Origin: Candidatus Zixiibacteriota bacterium
Lineage (GTDB): Bacteria; Zixibacteria; MSB-5A5; GN15; FEB-12
DNA: 42,270 bases
Direction: 5' to 3'
Assembly (NCBI GenBank): GCA_024278515.1
Contig: JAJRTA010000121.1
Location: forward strand, 1-42,270
Part shown: piece after piece, positions 8,120 to 15,404 of the stretch
Layout: each line of letters begins with the position of its first letter
How positions within the stretch are numbered: position 1 is the first letter of the stretch
Notes under the pieces: generated by a model
What the model was told of the DNA's origin: nothing
The model's input: only the letters and a program-made list of their open reading frames with translations
Database searches by the model: none
Program-made: the position numbers and the translations under genes

Positions 8120-8566
8120 TCAGGCTCGATCGATCATCCACTTGCGGGAACGACTGAACCAGAGCTGAAGAGTCAGCGCCAAAAGCGGTATATCCCTGAG
8201 GAACCCTTCAAGCGCCGATCCTTTGCCGCTTCCCCCTGCCTTGAAACATCCGCAATCAATATCCAGTCCACGGACAACCGCGGAACCAAGCGCGATAAGA
8301 AACAGTATTGTCATAAGATTGATCAATAATATCGACCCGCGATAAAACAGACCGAGAATCAATCCAATCCCGGCCAGCAGCTCAACCCACGGCATGAGAA
8401 GAGAGGTGATATTTATCAGTGAACTCGGCGCTAAGTGATAGTTCCAGATAGCGTTGGCAAAGGAGAGCGGGTCGGCAATCTTGTAAACCGAGGCCCAGAT
8501 AAAAGTGACGCCCACGACCAGACGGGAAATAACGGTCAGGTAATCATTATCGATTATTCTCCGCAT
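8120..8566 (-). CDS. DoxX/MauE-like membrane protein
   Basis: This is a four-helix integral membrane protein of the DoxX/MauE group, 148 residues. The helices are near VISRLVVGVTFIWASVYKI, SLLMPWVELLAGIGLILGL, ILLINLMTILFLIALGSAV and DIPLLALTLQLWF. The motif DCGCFK after helix 3 carries two cysteines and recurs in MauE-type members that handle thiol or quinone chemistry. ATG 8566 has GGAGG five bases upstream, so a longer N-terminal reading is unlikely. It overlaps the end of the rhodanese gene by 13 bases, which argues for a joint role in sulfur or disulfide chemistry at the membrane. The precise reaction is not known. Confidence 0.8.
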   Translation of the reverse strand: MRRIIDNDYLTVISRLVVGVTFIWASVYKIADPLSFANAIWNYHLAPSSLINITSLLMPWVELLAGIGLILGLFYRGSILLINLMTILFLIALGSAVVRGLDIDCGCFKAGGSGKGSALEGFLRDIPLLALTLQLWFSRSRKWMIDRA

Positions 8567-9072
8567 TCTACCCTCCGTTCCATCGGCAGGCCGAACCGCT
8601 CCCACTCACGAGCGCCGCCGAAAAAGATAGCGAGGTCGGTATATCCCTCGGCCTGCAGATTACGGGCCAGATGAATCGAGAGATCACATTCATCACCGGA
8701 GCAGAAAACGATAATACGGCTGTCGTAGGGAATCCCGCCGAAACAGGAATCAAAAAACGGCGCCAAAGCACCCTCCGGCAGATAATCAAAAGGAATGCTT
8801 ACTGAACCGGGAATAGTGCCGCAATCGAATTCTTCCGGATCCCGGGCATCAACGAAAATCGTGCCGCCGGAGTTGAATTCAAGCTGGGCCTGATCGATTG
8901 TGACAAACGGCGGATCACCCGGTTCCGGATCGGGCGGTTTTACCGGACCTTCGCCTGTATGCAGGGTCCGCCACTGCCCCACCCAGGGGATGCGGTCGGC
9001 TCGGACCAGGTTGAGACCAAATCCGATAACCGCTGAAATTACGAGAATATAGAACGCTTGTTTTATCGCCAC
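8554..9072 (-). CDS. Membrane-anchored rhodanese-like protein
   Basis: This 172-residue protein has an N-terminal membrane helix (residues about 5-22), a Pro-rich linker (VKPPDPEPGDPP) and one rhodanese domain. Recognisable rhodanese segments are IFVDARDPEEFDCGTIPGSVSIP (family R-x-x-x-E-[YF] ... G-H-I-P-G-A) and the active loop VFCSGDECDLS with the expected catalytic cysteine. The loop lacks the usual Arg of C-x-x-G-x-R, so substrate preference may differ from thiosulfate sulfurtransferases. The domain faces the periplasm if the helix is an anchor. GTG start with GAGG upstream. It precedes and overlaps the DoxX-like gene, probably co-transcribed. Confidence 0.85.
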   Translation of the reverse strand: MAIKQAFYILVISAVIGFGLNLVRADRIPWVGQWRTLHTGEGPVKPPDPEPGDPPFVTIDQAQLEFNSGGTIFVDARDPEEFDCGTIPGSVSIPFDYLPEGALAPFFDSCFGGIPYDSRIIVFCSGDECDLSIHLARNLQAEGYTDLAIFFGGAREWERFGLPMERRVECGE

Positions 9073-9318
9073 TGGACGGTCACCTCATCCTGCTTTGAGC
9101 CTTATACAGCATATCGACCTTTTCGGTTGAATAAATCAACACCACCTGGCGCCGATCAAACAAAACTTCAACAGTACGACCAATTTTTTTATCAGGAGAT
9201 AAAACAGACTGAGGATTATATCAGATAAAATAAGCGGGACCCAGTATATATATGGGTCCCGCCGGATTTGTGGATTCGCTGCCCGGATGTCATTTTTGCT
9301 CTTAAAATGACAGCGAAC
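9073..9318. other. Intergenic region with two strong hairpins
   Basis: No gene is seen. The region holds the perfect 10-bp hairpin at 9234-9262 (listed separately) and a second bulged one: TGTCATTTT (9288-9296) pairs with AAAATGACA (9304-9312), and TTCGCT (9275-9280) with AGCGAA (9312-9317) around it. The second directly follows the stop of the 61-residue gene read leftward. The promoter of the rhodanese-DoxX pair must lie in 9073-9230, but I could not settle on one -35/-10 pair. Confidence 0.4.
9234..9262 (-). terminator. Rho-independent terminator (leftward)
   Basis: GCGGGACCCA (9234-9243) and TGGGTCCCGC (9253-9262) form a perfect GC-rich 10-bp stem with a 9-base AT loop. Read on the - strand it is followed by the T-rich run TTATTTTATC. 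On the + strand no T tract follows. It therefore suits the end of leftward transcription from the small genes at 9319-10710, insulating the rhodanese operon. Confidence 0.65.
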
Positions 9319-9504
9319 TCAGTTTGGGAAAAGGTGCTCCATACGCCTGTCAAGCTTTGACGATATCAGTACATAACGGCCGCGAAGGATTTTACCGACC
9401 ACCAACGAAAACTTCGCCGGCGTCAACATTTGCAGACCGTAGGAATGCCAACAATCTTTCTCGCCCAAGCTTGCAAACTCCTGATTCTCTTTTCTCTTCG
9501 GCAT
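9319..9504 (-). CDS. Small basic protein of unknown function (61 aa)
   Basis: I do not recognise this protein. It has 61 residues, starts MPKRKENQEFASLGEKDC and ends RMEHLFPN. It is rich in Lys/Arg with no membrane segment. The start is supported by AGGAGA seven bases before the ATG. The frame is open further upstream, but no earlier start has a ribosome site with proper spacing. It lies downstream of the region 4-like regulator gene in AT-richer DNA than its neighbours, suggesting an acquired patch. A DNA-binding or adaptor role would fit the charge but is speculation. Confidence 0.55.
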   Translation of the reverse strand: MPKRKENQEFASLGEKDCWHSYGLQMLTPAKFSLVVGKILRGRYVLISSKLDRRMEHLFPN

Positions 9505-9698
9505 AACGCATCTCCTAAAGAGTTTTTCCCCTCTCTTTAACAAACGAAGCGTACTCAATACAAATTGCGGTGAGGAAACAGAGATGCCTATTTTGAAATA
9601 CCTATCACCTCCTTTAGCAGACTTCAAATCTCCCCGACAATCCAAAGCCTGCTCAATAATTGCACAATTCTTCCATATAATAGTTTTTTGACATACAC
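9505..9698 (-). other. AT-rich gap with an orphan consensus Shine-Dalgarno
   Basis: No gene with a usable start is visible. On the - strand AAAGGAGGTGAT (9604-9615) is a full-length match to the anti-Shine-Dalgarno complement, yet no ATG, GTG or TTG lies 4 to 12 bases after it; the following codons soon reach TAG. The sequence between it and the 61-residue gene is open in that gene's frame. It may be a lost start codon or a ribosome-pausing or leader element. Confidence 0.3.
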
Positions 9699-10016
9699 CT
9701 AAGAGGCCATAACCCTCTTTAACTTCTTGATAGCACGCCACTTATAAATATTCACAACCTGTTGAGCAACCCCTAAAATTTCCGCAATCTGACGTTCTTT
9801 CTTGCCTTTCAGGTAATATTTTATCACCTGCTTCTGACGCTTTGACAGAGAATGGTCTATGTGCCACCTCAGGCGGTTTCGAAATTTATCCAATGCGGGG
9901 CTTTTCGCTCCGCAGCCATCCCCGGTATGATAAGCCGACTGTTCATTGGCGAAAGATTCCAGGAACAGCTTATCGACCATCACTTCCGCGAAATCACTTT
10001 CCCTCTTTGGTGGCAT
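9699..10016 (-). CDS. Sigma-70 region 4-like helix-turn-helix protein
   Basis: This is a 105-residue protein. Its C-terminal half (from LSKRQKQVIKYYLKGKKERQ to about residue 103) matches sigma-70 region 4: an L-S-x-R-Q-x-x-V helix, a recognition helix IAEILGVAQQVVNIYKWRAI, then a basic K-K-L-K-R tail. The N-terminal half is acidic and then basic, and shows no region 2, so it is not a complete ECF sigma factor. Such region 4-only proteins occur in phages and mobile elements as transcription activators. That is a family parallel, not proof. It ends with TAG. GGAG lies about ten bases upstream of the ATG. Targets are unknown; the neighbouring small genes are candidates. Confidence 0.65.
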   Translation of the reverse strand: MPPKRESDFAEVMVDKLFLESFANEQSAYHTGDGCGAKSPALDKFRNRLRWHIDHSLSKRQKQVIKYYLKGKKERQIAEILGVAQQVVNIYKWRAIKKLKRVMAS

Positions 10017-10032
10017 TATATCATGCTCCGTC

Positions 10033-10710
10033 TCAATAGCTTAAATAGTAATCCTTACAAATTGCTTTAAGCTGTTGCATACTGATTGAATACTCGGCGG
10101 CGGTCTTTATGCTGATTTCATATAGCGCGACTTTGCGCTCCTGCGAAGTAAGATCTTTGGGTAATTCGGAATACAGCTTTCCATAATAAGTAAGCACCTG
10201 CTCGCGCAGGGCGGGAGTGATTTGTTCGGCGGATGTTTTTTCCGGTAGTTTCTCAGGCTGGGGCTCTTGTACGGCAGGTTGTGTTTCGGGCTGTTCGACG
10301 ACAGCTTCGGAAGATGATGGTTTCGAAGGTTCTGCCTTGACGACAGCTTTCGGTTTGCTTTGAGTTTGTGTTGTCGGAGAAAGATTGGGATTGGTCTGAA
10401 TCTTTGCTTTGGGGCGTTGTTTTGGGTGAGCCACTACCGAGTCGAGGAACCCGACCAACCGGCTTATCTCAGCCCGGTAAAGACCGTCACGCTCAGCCAG
10501 AGAATCGGCGAAAGCTTCCTCCTGAAGTTTTAGCAGAGCTTTCAGCGAGTCGACATCCTGTTGAAGCATAACCAGTTGCTTGCCTGAATAATCCTTCCCA
10601 TGTTCAAACGCCTCACGACGCTGATCTGTTCCCCGCACACTTTTTATGTATGTCACCGTAACCACCACCAGGAGCAGTACGGCCGCTATAAATAATCGTT
10701 TCATGATCAT
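10033..10710 (-). CDS. Membrane-anchored coiled-coil protein of unknown function
   Basis: I do not recognise this 225-residue protein. It starts with a membrane helix (residues about 4-20, LFIAAVLLLVVVTVTYI), followed by a predicted coiled coil (residues about 40-95, heptad-like LQQDVDSLKALLKLQEEAF). A Pro/Gln/Thr/Ser-rich linker (residues about 96-165) and a compact helical end (LREQVLTYYGKLYSELPKDL ... MQQLKAICKDYYLSY) follow. One anchor, a stalk, a flexible linker and a C-terminal helical bundle suggest a periplasm-spanning tether or adaptor. It lies 16 bases upstream of the region 4-like gene on the same strand. Start may be ATG 10710 or ATG 10704. A 7-bp stem (10721-10727/10735-10741) lies in its leader. 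Confidence 0.65.
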   Translation of the reverse strand: MIMKRLFIAAVLLLVVVTVTYIKSVRGTDQRREAFEHGKDYSGKQLVMLQQDVDSLKALLKLQEEAFADSLAERDGLYRAEISRLVGFLDSVVAHPKQRPKAKIQTNPNLSPTTQTQSKPKAVVKAEPSKPSSSEAVVEQPETQPAVQEPQPEKLPEKTSAEQITPALREQVLTYYGKLYSELPKDLTSQERKVALYEISIKTAAEYSISMQQLKAICKDYYLSY

Positions 10711-10807
10711 CGATATTCCTATTCCTTATGTGAAAAGGAATCAGGCCCTTCAGAGCAAGTCAAGTTTTAACAGAACCGCAACGGTATGTGTACGGGCAGG
10801 GGCAGAA

Positions 10808-11530
10808 TTACTTTCTTAGTCTCAGAATAAGAAAAATCCAGGGGCGAACCATCGACCACCAGCCGATAAACGGCCTTATCTTGCTGTAATTGGTCTTCTC
10901 AGCCGGATAAACCATCGCAACCGGAACTTCGACTATACGAAAGCCGAGGGTGGCCGTTTTGTAATGAATGTAGTATTCCATTTCGTAGCGGCCCAGCCAG
11001 TCCTGTTCGATATTGATCCGAGGGTGGTTAAAAATATTCAGCCGGTAGGCCCGAAAGCCGCATGTAATGTCGGTACCCTGGAATCGCAGGAAGATATTAA
11101 CAATGGCCGTAAACAGGCGGATCGTAATTTTACGAAAAGTCGGAAGGTTGGGTGACCTTCCTCCCTCAAGGTATCGTGACCCCTGCACATAGTCGGCGCG
11201 GTTATCGAGAATCGGCTCAATCAATTTCGGTATTTCTTCCGGTTGCATCTTACCGTTGCCGGCCATGATCACGATAATCTCGTAGCCTTGTTTGCGAGCA
11301 TATTTGACGGCATCCCTTATACCCGCGCCAACACCGAGATTTGTGTCATGCCGTATAACCGCATGACCCAACGACGACAAAAACTGCTCGGTGCCATCAT
11401 TGGAGCCATCATCGACAAACAGAAGGTCATAACTTCCATCGGAGGAGAACCTGGGAACGAGCGATTTCAGCTTTTCCCCCTCGTTGTATGTCACAACAGT
11501 AACGAGGACCTCAGACAAGCTATCCCCCAT
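10808..11530 (-). CDS. Family 2 glycosyltransferase (dolichol-phosphate-mannose-synthase-like)
   Basis: This 240-residue GT-A enzyme would transfer a sugar from a nucleotide sugar to a lipid carrier or glycan in the cytoplasm. The N-terminal nucleotide-binding part has VTVVTYNEGEKL and LLFVDDGSNDGT. The usual metal-binding D-x-D (M-D-A-D-x-Q-x-x-P-E) is replaced by MAGNGKMQPEEIP. QGSRYLEGGRSPNLPTFRKI and TDITCGFRAYR are typical acceptor-side motifs. The end is hydrophobic (WSMVRPWIFLILRL) without a full membrane domain. It is last in the glycosylation operon, and its start overlaps the acetyltransferase end by 11 bases. The AGN variant recurs in a polyprenyl-phosphate GT2 subgroup as I recall, so it need not be inactive. 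Confidence 0.85.
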   Translation of the reverse strand: MGDSLSEVLVTVVTYNEGEKLKSLVPRFSSDGSYDLLFVDDGSNDGTEQFLSSLGHAVIRHDTNLGVGAGIRDAVKYARKQGYEIIVIMAGNGKMQPEEIPKLIEPILDNRADYVQGSRYLEGGRSPNLPTFRKITIRLFTAIVNIFLRFQGTDITCGFRAYRLNIFNHPRINIEQDWLGRYEMEYYIHYKTATLGFRIVEVPVAMVYPAEKTNYSKIRPFIGWWSMVRPWIFLILRLRK

Positions 11531-12110
11531 CGGGAAGTTTTATCACTACCTTGTTTTCGAGCCGATACTTTCGACCACACGAGCAGGTAACGACATCCCC
11601 GCGTTCGACCGCATCTCCATCGAGACGTTCGGCGCAGGCGCAGACATAACCGGCAATTCGAGCCGGATTGCCCAGCCAGAGGGTGAAGTCGGGGGCATCC
11701 TTGGTAAGCACCGCACCGGCTCCGATAAAAGCAAAACGGCCCACCGTGTGCCCGGCAATAATCACCGCGTTGGCTCCTATGGTAGCGCCAAGGCGAATAA
11801 GAGTACGATCCGGCTGGTCATGAAAGACCTTGCTGCGTGGCTTGATGTCGTTGGTGAAAACAGCGTTGGGACCGATAAAGACATCGTCTTCGATGGTAAC
11901 GCCCGTCCAGAGCGAGACGCCGTTCTTTACAGTTACCCGGTCGCCGATTGTTACATCGTGCTCGACAAAGCAGTGATCGCAAATGTTGCAGTCGGCACCG
12001 ATTACAGCCCTTTCCTGAATGTTCGAGAAAGCCCAGATACGGGTGCCCGTGCCGATATTACTACTGTCGCAGATTGCTTTCGGATGCACGAAATATTCAG
12101 AGTCGGCCAT
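11520..12110 (-). CDS. Sugar N-acetyltransferase, left-handed beta-helix (WbpD/WlbB-like), with C-terminal CxC...CxC
   Basis: This 196-residue protein has hexapeptide repeats (residues about 12-150: IGTGTRIWAFSNI, IGADCNICDHCFVEHDVTIG, IEDDVFIGPNAVFTND, IGANAVIIAGHTVGRFAFIG). It ends its core with WLGNPARIAG as in WbpD/WlbB, which acetylate the 3-amino group of UDP-GlcNAc3N-uronate. After the helix, CAC and CSC about 20 residues apart look like a small zinc ribbon, seen in some members. ATG 12110 (MADSEYFVHP) is preferred. It lies just after a Gfo/Idh dehydrogenase, the usual WbpB partner. The matching aminotransferase (WbpE) is not in the window, so the exact sugar is uncertain. It ends with TAG inside the next gene start. 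Confidence 0.85.
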   Translation of the reverse strand: MADSEYFVHPKAICDSSNIGTGTRIWAFSNIQERAVIGADCNICDHCFVEHDVTIGDRVTVKNGVSLWTGVTIEDDVFIGPNAVFTNDIKPRSKVFHDQPDRTLIRLGATIGANAVIIAGHTVGRFAFIGAGAVLTKDAPDFTLWLGNPARIAGYVCACAERLDGDAVERGDVVTCSCGRKYRLENKVVIKLPDGG

Positions 12111-12114
12111 AAAC

Positions 12115-13131
12115 TCAATCCAGTTCAATCACCCGGCTGTTTTCACGAATAGAACGATTGGCCGCTTCCAGAATACGCACAACTCTCAGGCCGGCATCAG
12201 CATCGGTTTTTGGGGCCCGGTTTTCATTTACGGCTTTGTAAAACTCGGCGCTGGCCAGTTTGAGCGCTTCCGTGGAATCAAGGCGGGGAGCAAGCATGTC
12301 ACCGGTGCGATACTGAACGAGAATATCATAGATCGCGTTCTTGTCCTCGATCATCTCCACCCCGCGCTCGTATACTTTGACTTTCTCCGATGGATCGGTG
12401 TCGTCATAGATAACCATCTGACGTGATCCGGACAGCAGTGTCTTGCGTACTTTGACCGGAGCCAGCCAGTTGACATGAATATGGCCGAGTAAATTGCCTT
12501 CATAATAAGTGGAGATGGAGGCGATATTCTCGATATCGGTATCGAAATGGGCCATGCCGGTAGCGGCGATCGCTTTGGGTTGACGATCCAACAGGTAATC
12601 CATGATCGACACATCATGCGGGGCCAGGTCCCATATCACGTTGACATCATGCTGGAACAGGCCGAGATTGACCCGCACTGAATCGAAATAATACAGCTCC
12701 CCCAGGGTGCCGTCATCAACCAGTTTCCTGATCGCCTGAACCGCCCCTGTGAATATGAATGTGTGATCAACCATAATCCGGAGGTTCTTCTGTTCGGCCA
12801 GATTGATCAGCCCTTCGGCCTGTTCGACGGTCGCAGTGAACGGTTTTTCAATAAACAGATGTTTGCCGTTGGCCAGCGCTTCCATCCCGAGCGGAAAATG
12901 AGTAGAAACCGGAGTGGCTATGACCACGGCGTCAATATCGGGCGACTTGAGAATCTCGCCGGATTCCTTCGTAAATAAACGGATCGCCGGATACTGACGC
13001 CTGATAAAATCAAGCCTTTCCTCGCGCGAATCGCAGACAGCCACAACAGTGACTTCATCCATCGCGCTGAAATTCCTTACCAGGTTCGGGCCCCAGTAGC
13101 CGCAGCCGATTACACCGACTTTCATCTGCAA
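12115..13131 (-). CDS. Gfo/Idh/MocA-family sugar dehydrogenase (WbpB/WlbA-like)
   Basis: This 338-residue NAD(P)-dependent oxidoreductase has an N-terminal Rossmann fold (VGVIGCGYWGPNLVRNF, then D/R at strand 2), the EKPFT motif of the Gfo/Idh family (residues about 92-96), and a C-terminal alpha/beta dimer domain with DLAPHDVSIMDYLL, where the catalytic His lies. Members next to WbpD-type acetyltransferases oxidise C3 of UDP-GlcNAc-uronate before transamination, so this is the probable step. The next gene starts right after its stop. An alternative is a scyllo-inositol or other sugar dehydrogenase; context disfavours this. Confidence 0.85.
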   Translation of the reverse strand: MQMKVGVIGCGYWGPNLVRNFSAMDEVTVVAVCDSREERLDFIRRQYPAIRLFTKESGEILKSPDIDAVVIATPVSTHFPLGMEALANGKHLFIEKPFTATVEQAEGLINLAEQKNLRIMVDHTFIFTGAVQAIRKLVDDGTLGELYYFDSVRVNLGLFQHDVNVIWDLAPHDVSIMDYLLDRQPKAIAATGMAHFDTDIENIASISTYYEGNLLGHIHVNWLAPVKVRKTLLSGSRQMVIYDDTDPSEKVKVYERGVEMIEDKNAIYDILVQYRTGDMLAPRLDSTEALKLASAEFYKAVNENRAPKTDADAGLRVVRILEAANRSIRENSRVIELD

Positions 13132-13143
13132 CCTTTCACATTG

Positions 13144-15354
13144 TCAGTACAGCGAAAATTCGCCTTTCTCATTTAAGCGTACCAGAAACATATTGTATCG
13201 TCCGATCTGGCGTCCGATCGACGGCGACAGATCACGGCCGCTTACAATCTCGTCACCGTTCGAGTCAATATAATATGAAATAACCGAATCCGACATGAAT
13301 TTAACCTCTTCCCGAATTCGCGGGTCGCCGCGATGGTTATGCCGTTCCACCGATGTTTTCGTAAGGGACGGGATGAACGAGGCGCCTCCCTGAGTCCCAT
13401 AAATATACAACGCCTCTTCGGCGTCTGCCGACGGAGTAAGATTTAACGATACGTCGACATAACCCTGTCGCTCGATGGATTGATTTATTTCTCCGGGCAG
13501 CAACTCTATGAAAGCATACTGTCTGAAAGCGGCGATATCGATCCGTTCCAGTCGCGCATACTCAGTATAGGTCGGCTTGGAGTAAAAATGGCGGCGTAAC
13601 GGTTCCTGTCCGAGGATATATGAGCCGGTGCGTCGGCCAATTTTTACTTCGAACAGAGGCGGTTTGCCTTCAGGTACGTTCATATCTACCAACAGCCACC
13701 AGACGGACGGCACATTCTCAGGCATGAGGTCGGACAGATAGAATCTGGTCCCGGCCCGAACCTCCGGGTCATCGATACGGCAAGCGAACTCCGACCAGTT
13801 GTCGCGAGACAGGACCGGCGTCACTACTACCACAACGTACGGTATCACGACCAAAATCACCATAAGCCACCGGTATAACGGGCCTGTGTCACGAAGCAGG
13901 ATGCGGGACAGGATATACAGCGCAAAACCAATAAATCCTGCTTTGAAAACCAGGCCAGGCAATACCAAACCGTATGTTTGAGCCGATCCCATAAGCAGTG
14001 CGACCCATGATGGTTCGAACACCGCCCCGGCCGGTATCAACAGAATCGCCTGCAAAACATGGCGCCAACGGTTGGTGGATTTGTTACTCAGTTCATCATA
14101 CAGTGTTGTCACGGTCCAGGCCGCCATAATGAACAACAGCGGCAACGCATTAAAGCTGTATCGGTTGAGCGAGTGAAATATCAGATGGATTGCAGTATAG
14201 TAGCCGCTGATAAGAACAGGCCAGACAGCCAGACGAAATGACCGGAACAAAAGCACGATCATCCCGATCAGCCCGAAAAAAATTACCGCGCTGTGCAGCC
14301 AGCGTACGAAGGATTCAGGCAGAATAAACGACCGCTTGAAGGCAATATAGGGACTGCTCCACAGCCGTTCGAATTTTTTGGCGAACAAACCGAGATATTC
14401 CGGTAACCGGGGAATCAGGTCATCATACGGCTGACGTTCCCAGAAATCATCATCCACACGGTCGAGGTCGTATCCTTCATATTCAATGGATGAAGATTGC
14501 CGCAGGTTCGCACCGGCATAGGATGGATCCCGAAGAGTCGGTTGATCGAATTTGATCGAGGCCACAGTCAACCAGGCCGCAAACATGATCAGGGCGGGAA
14601 CAGCCATTATCCCCACACGGCGAATAAACCGACGAAGCGACAATTTATTTCGGGTATAGAAATAAAACCCGACAACCAGCGGGATGCTTATGAACATCGC
14701 GGTCGGCTTGTGCATGACCAACAGACCGCATACAACTCCGGCCAGAGTGAAAAAAAGTCGACGATCGGTCTCTGCTCCCCGCATCAGCAGATAGATCCCC
14801 AGCAGGATGAAGAAGCTGGTCGATGTCTCCAGCAAAAGAACCGTCGATGTCTGGATGAACGGGAAATAGATCGCGTACAACACTCCACCGACAATAGCAG
14901 CCCTCCGTCCGGCCAGTCTTCGCGCCACCAAAATCAGCATCCACAGAGCGCCGAGATCGAATAATATGCCCAGGAGTCGAGCGAAGGTAAAATCTGCAAC
15001 CGGCGCAAGCGCGAATATTGCCGCCAGCAAGGCCGGATACAGAGGGCCGGCCAGAAAAATATCATCCCGCGCCTGGGTAAGAGAAGAGGGTGTGTAAAAC
15101 TGGAAATCTATCGGTTCCCCCTGAATATATTTTTCGTAGTAATGCTTGAAGGCGTACCGGTCGGCGCGTTCATCGGATGACGTCTCCGGGCCGGAACTGT
15201 CCAGGTATGAGATCATGCCGATCGCGGCGCAGGCATATCTGCGGGCGTCCCAGATCACCGGCAACACTTCACCGGACAAAAGAAAGGCGATACGGATCAG
15301 TCCGGCGGCTATAACAACAGCCGGAACTGTTTTCCGAAACCATGTATCAGCCAT
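13144..15354 (-). CDS. GT39/ArnT-like polytopic membrane glycosyltransferase with periplasmic C-terminal domain
   Basis: This 736-residue protein belongs to the GT-C fold (GT39/PMT/ArnT type), which moves sugars from polyprenyl-phosphate donors to periplasmic acceptors. An N-terminal helix is followed by a loop with acidic residues (VIWDARRYACAA and YTPSSLTQARDD), where GT-C enzymes hold their catalytic Asp. About ten helices follow to residue about 515 (including LLGIYLLMRG, VVCGLLVMHKPTAMF, SLNRYSFNALPLLFIMAAWT). Residues about 530-736 are soluble and beta-rich (VDMNVPEGKPPLFEVKIG ... YVDVSLNLTPSADAEEALYI) and probably fold in the periplasm. I do not recognise that domain. It sits between the YbhN-like and sugar dehydrogenase genes. 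Confidence 0.8.
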   Translation of the reverse strand: MADTWFRKTVPAVVIAAGLIRIAFLLSGEVLPVIWDARRYACAAIGMISYLDSSGPETSSDERADRYAFKHYYEKYIQGEPIDFQFYTPSSLTQARDDIFLAGPLYPALLAAIFALAPVADFTFARLLGILFDLGALWMLILVARRLAGRRAAIVGGVLYAIYFPFIQTSTVLLLETSTSFFILLGIYLLMRGAETDRRLFFTLAGVVCGLLVMHKPTAMFISIPLVVGFYFYTRNKLSLRRFIRRVGIMAVPALIMFAAWLTVASIKFDQPTLRDPSYAGANLRQSSSIEYEGYDLDRVDDDFWERQPYDDLIPRLPEYLGLFAKKFERLWSSPYIAFKRSFILPESFVRWLHSAVIFFGLIGMIVLLFRSFRLAVWPVLISGYYTAIHLIFHSLNRYSFNALPLLFIMAAWTVTTLYDELSNKSTNRWRHVLQAILLIPAGAVFEPSWVALLMGSAQTYGLVLPGLVFKAGFIGFALYILSRILLRDTGPLYRWLMVILVVIPYVVVVVTPVLSRDNWSEFACRIDDPEVRAGTRFYLSDLMPENVPSVWWLLVDMNVPEGKPPLFEVKIGRRTGSYILGQEPLRRHFYSKPTYTEYARLERIDIAAFRQYAFIELLPGEINQSIERQGYVDVSLNLTPSADAEEALYIYGTQGGASFIPSLTKTSVERHNHRGDPRIREEVKFMSDSVISYYIDSNGDEIVSGRDLSPSIGRQIGRYNMFLVRLNEKGEFSLY

Positions 15355-15404
15355 TGTTTACCCCGCGGGATAACATCAGGGAAAGTGAACATGTCACGAC
15401 TGAT

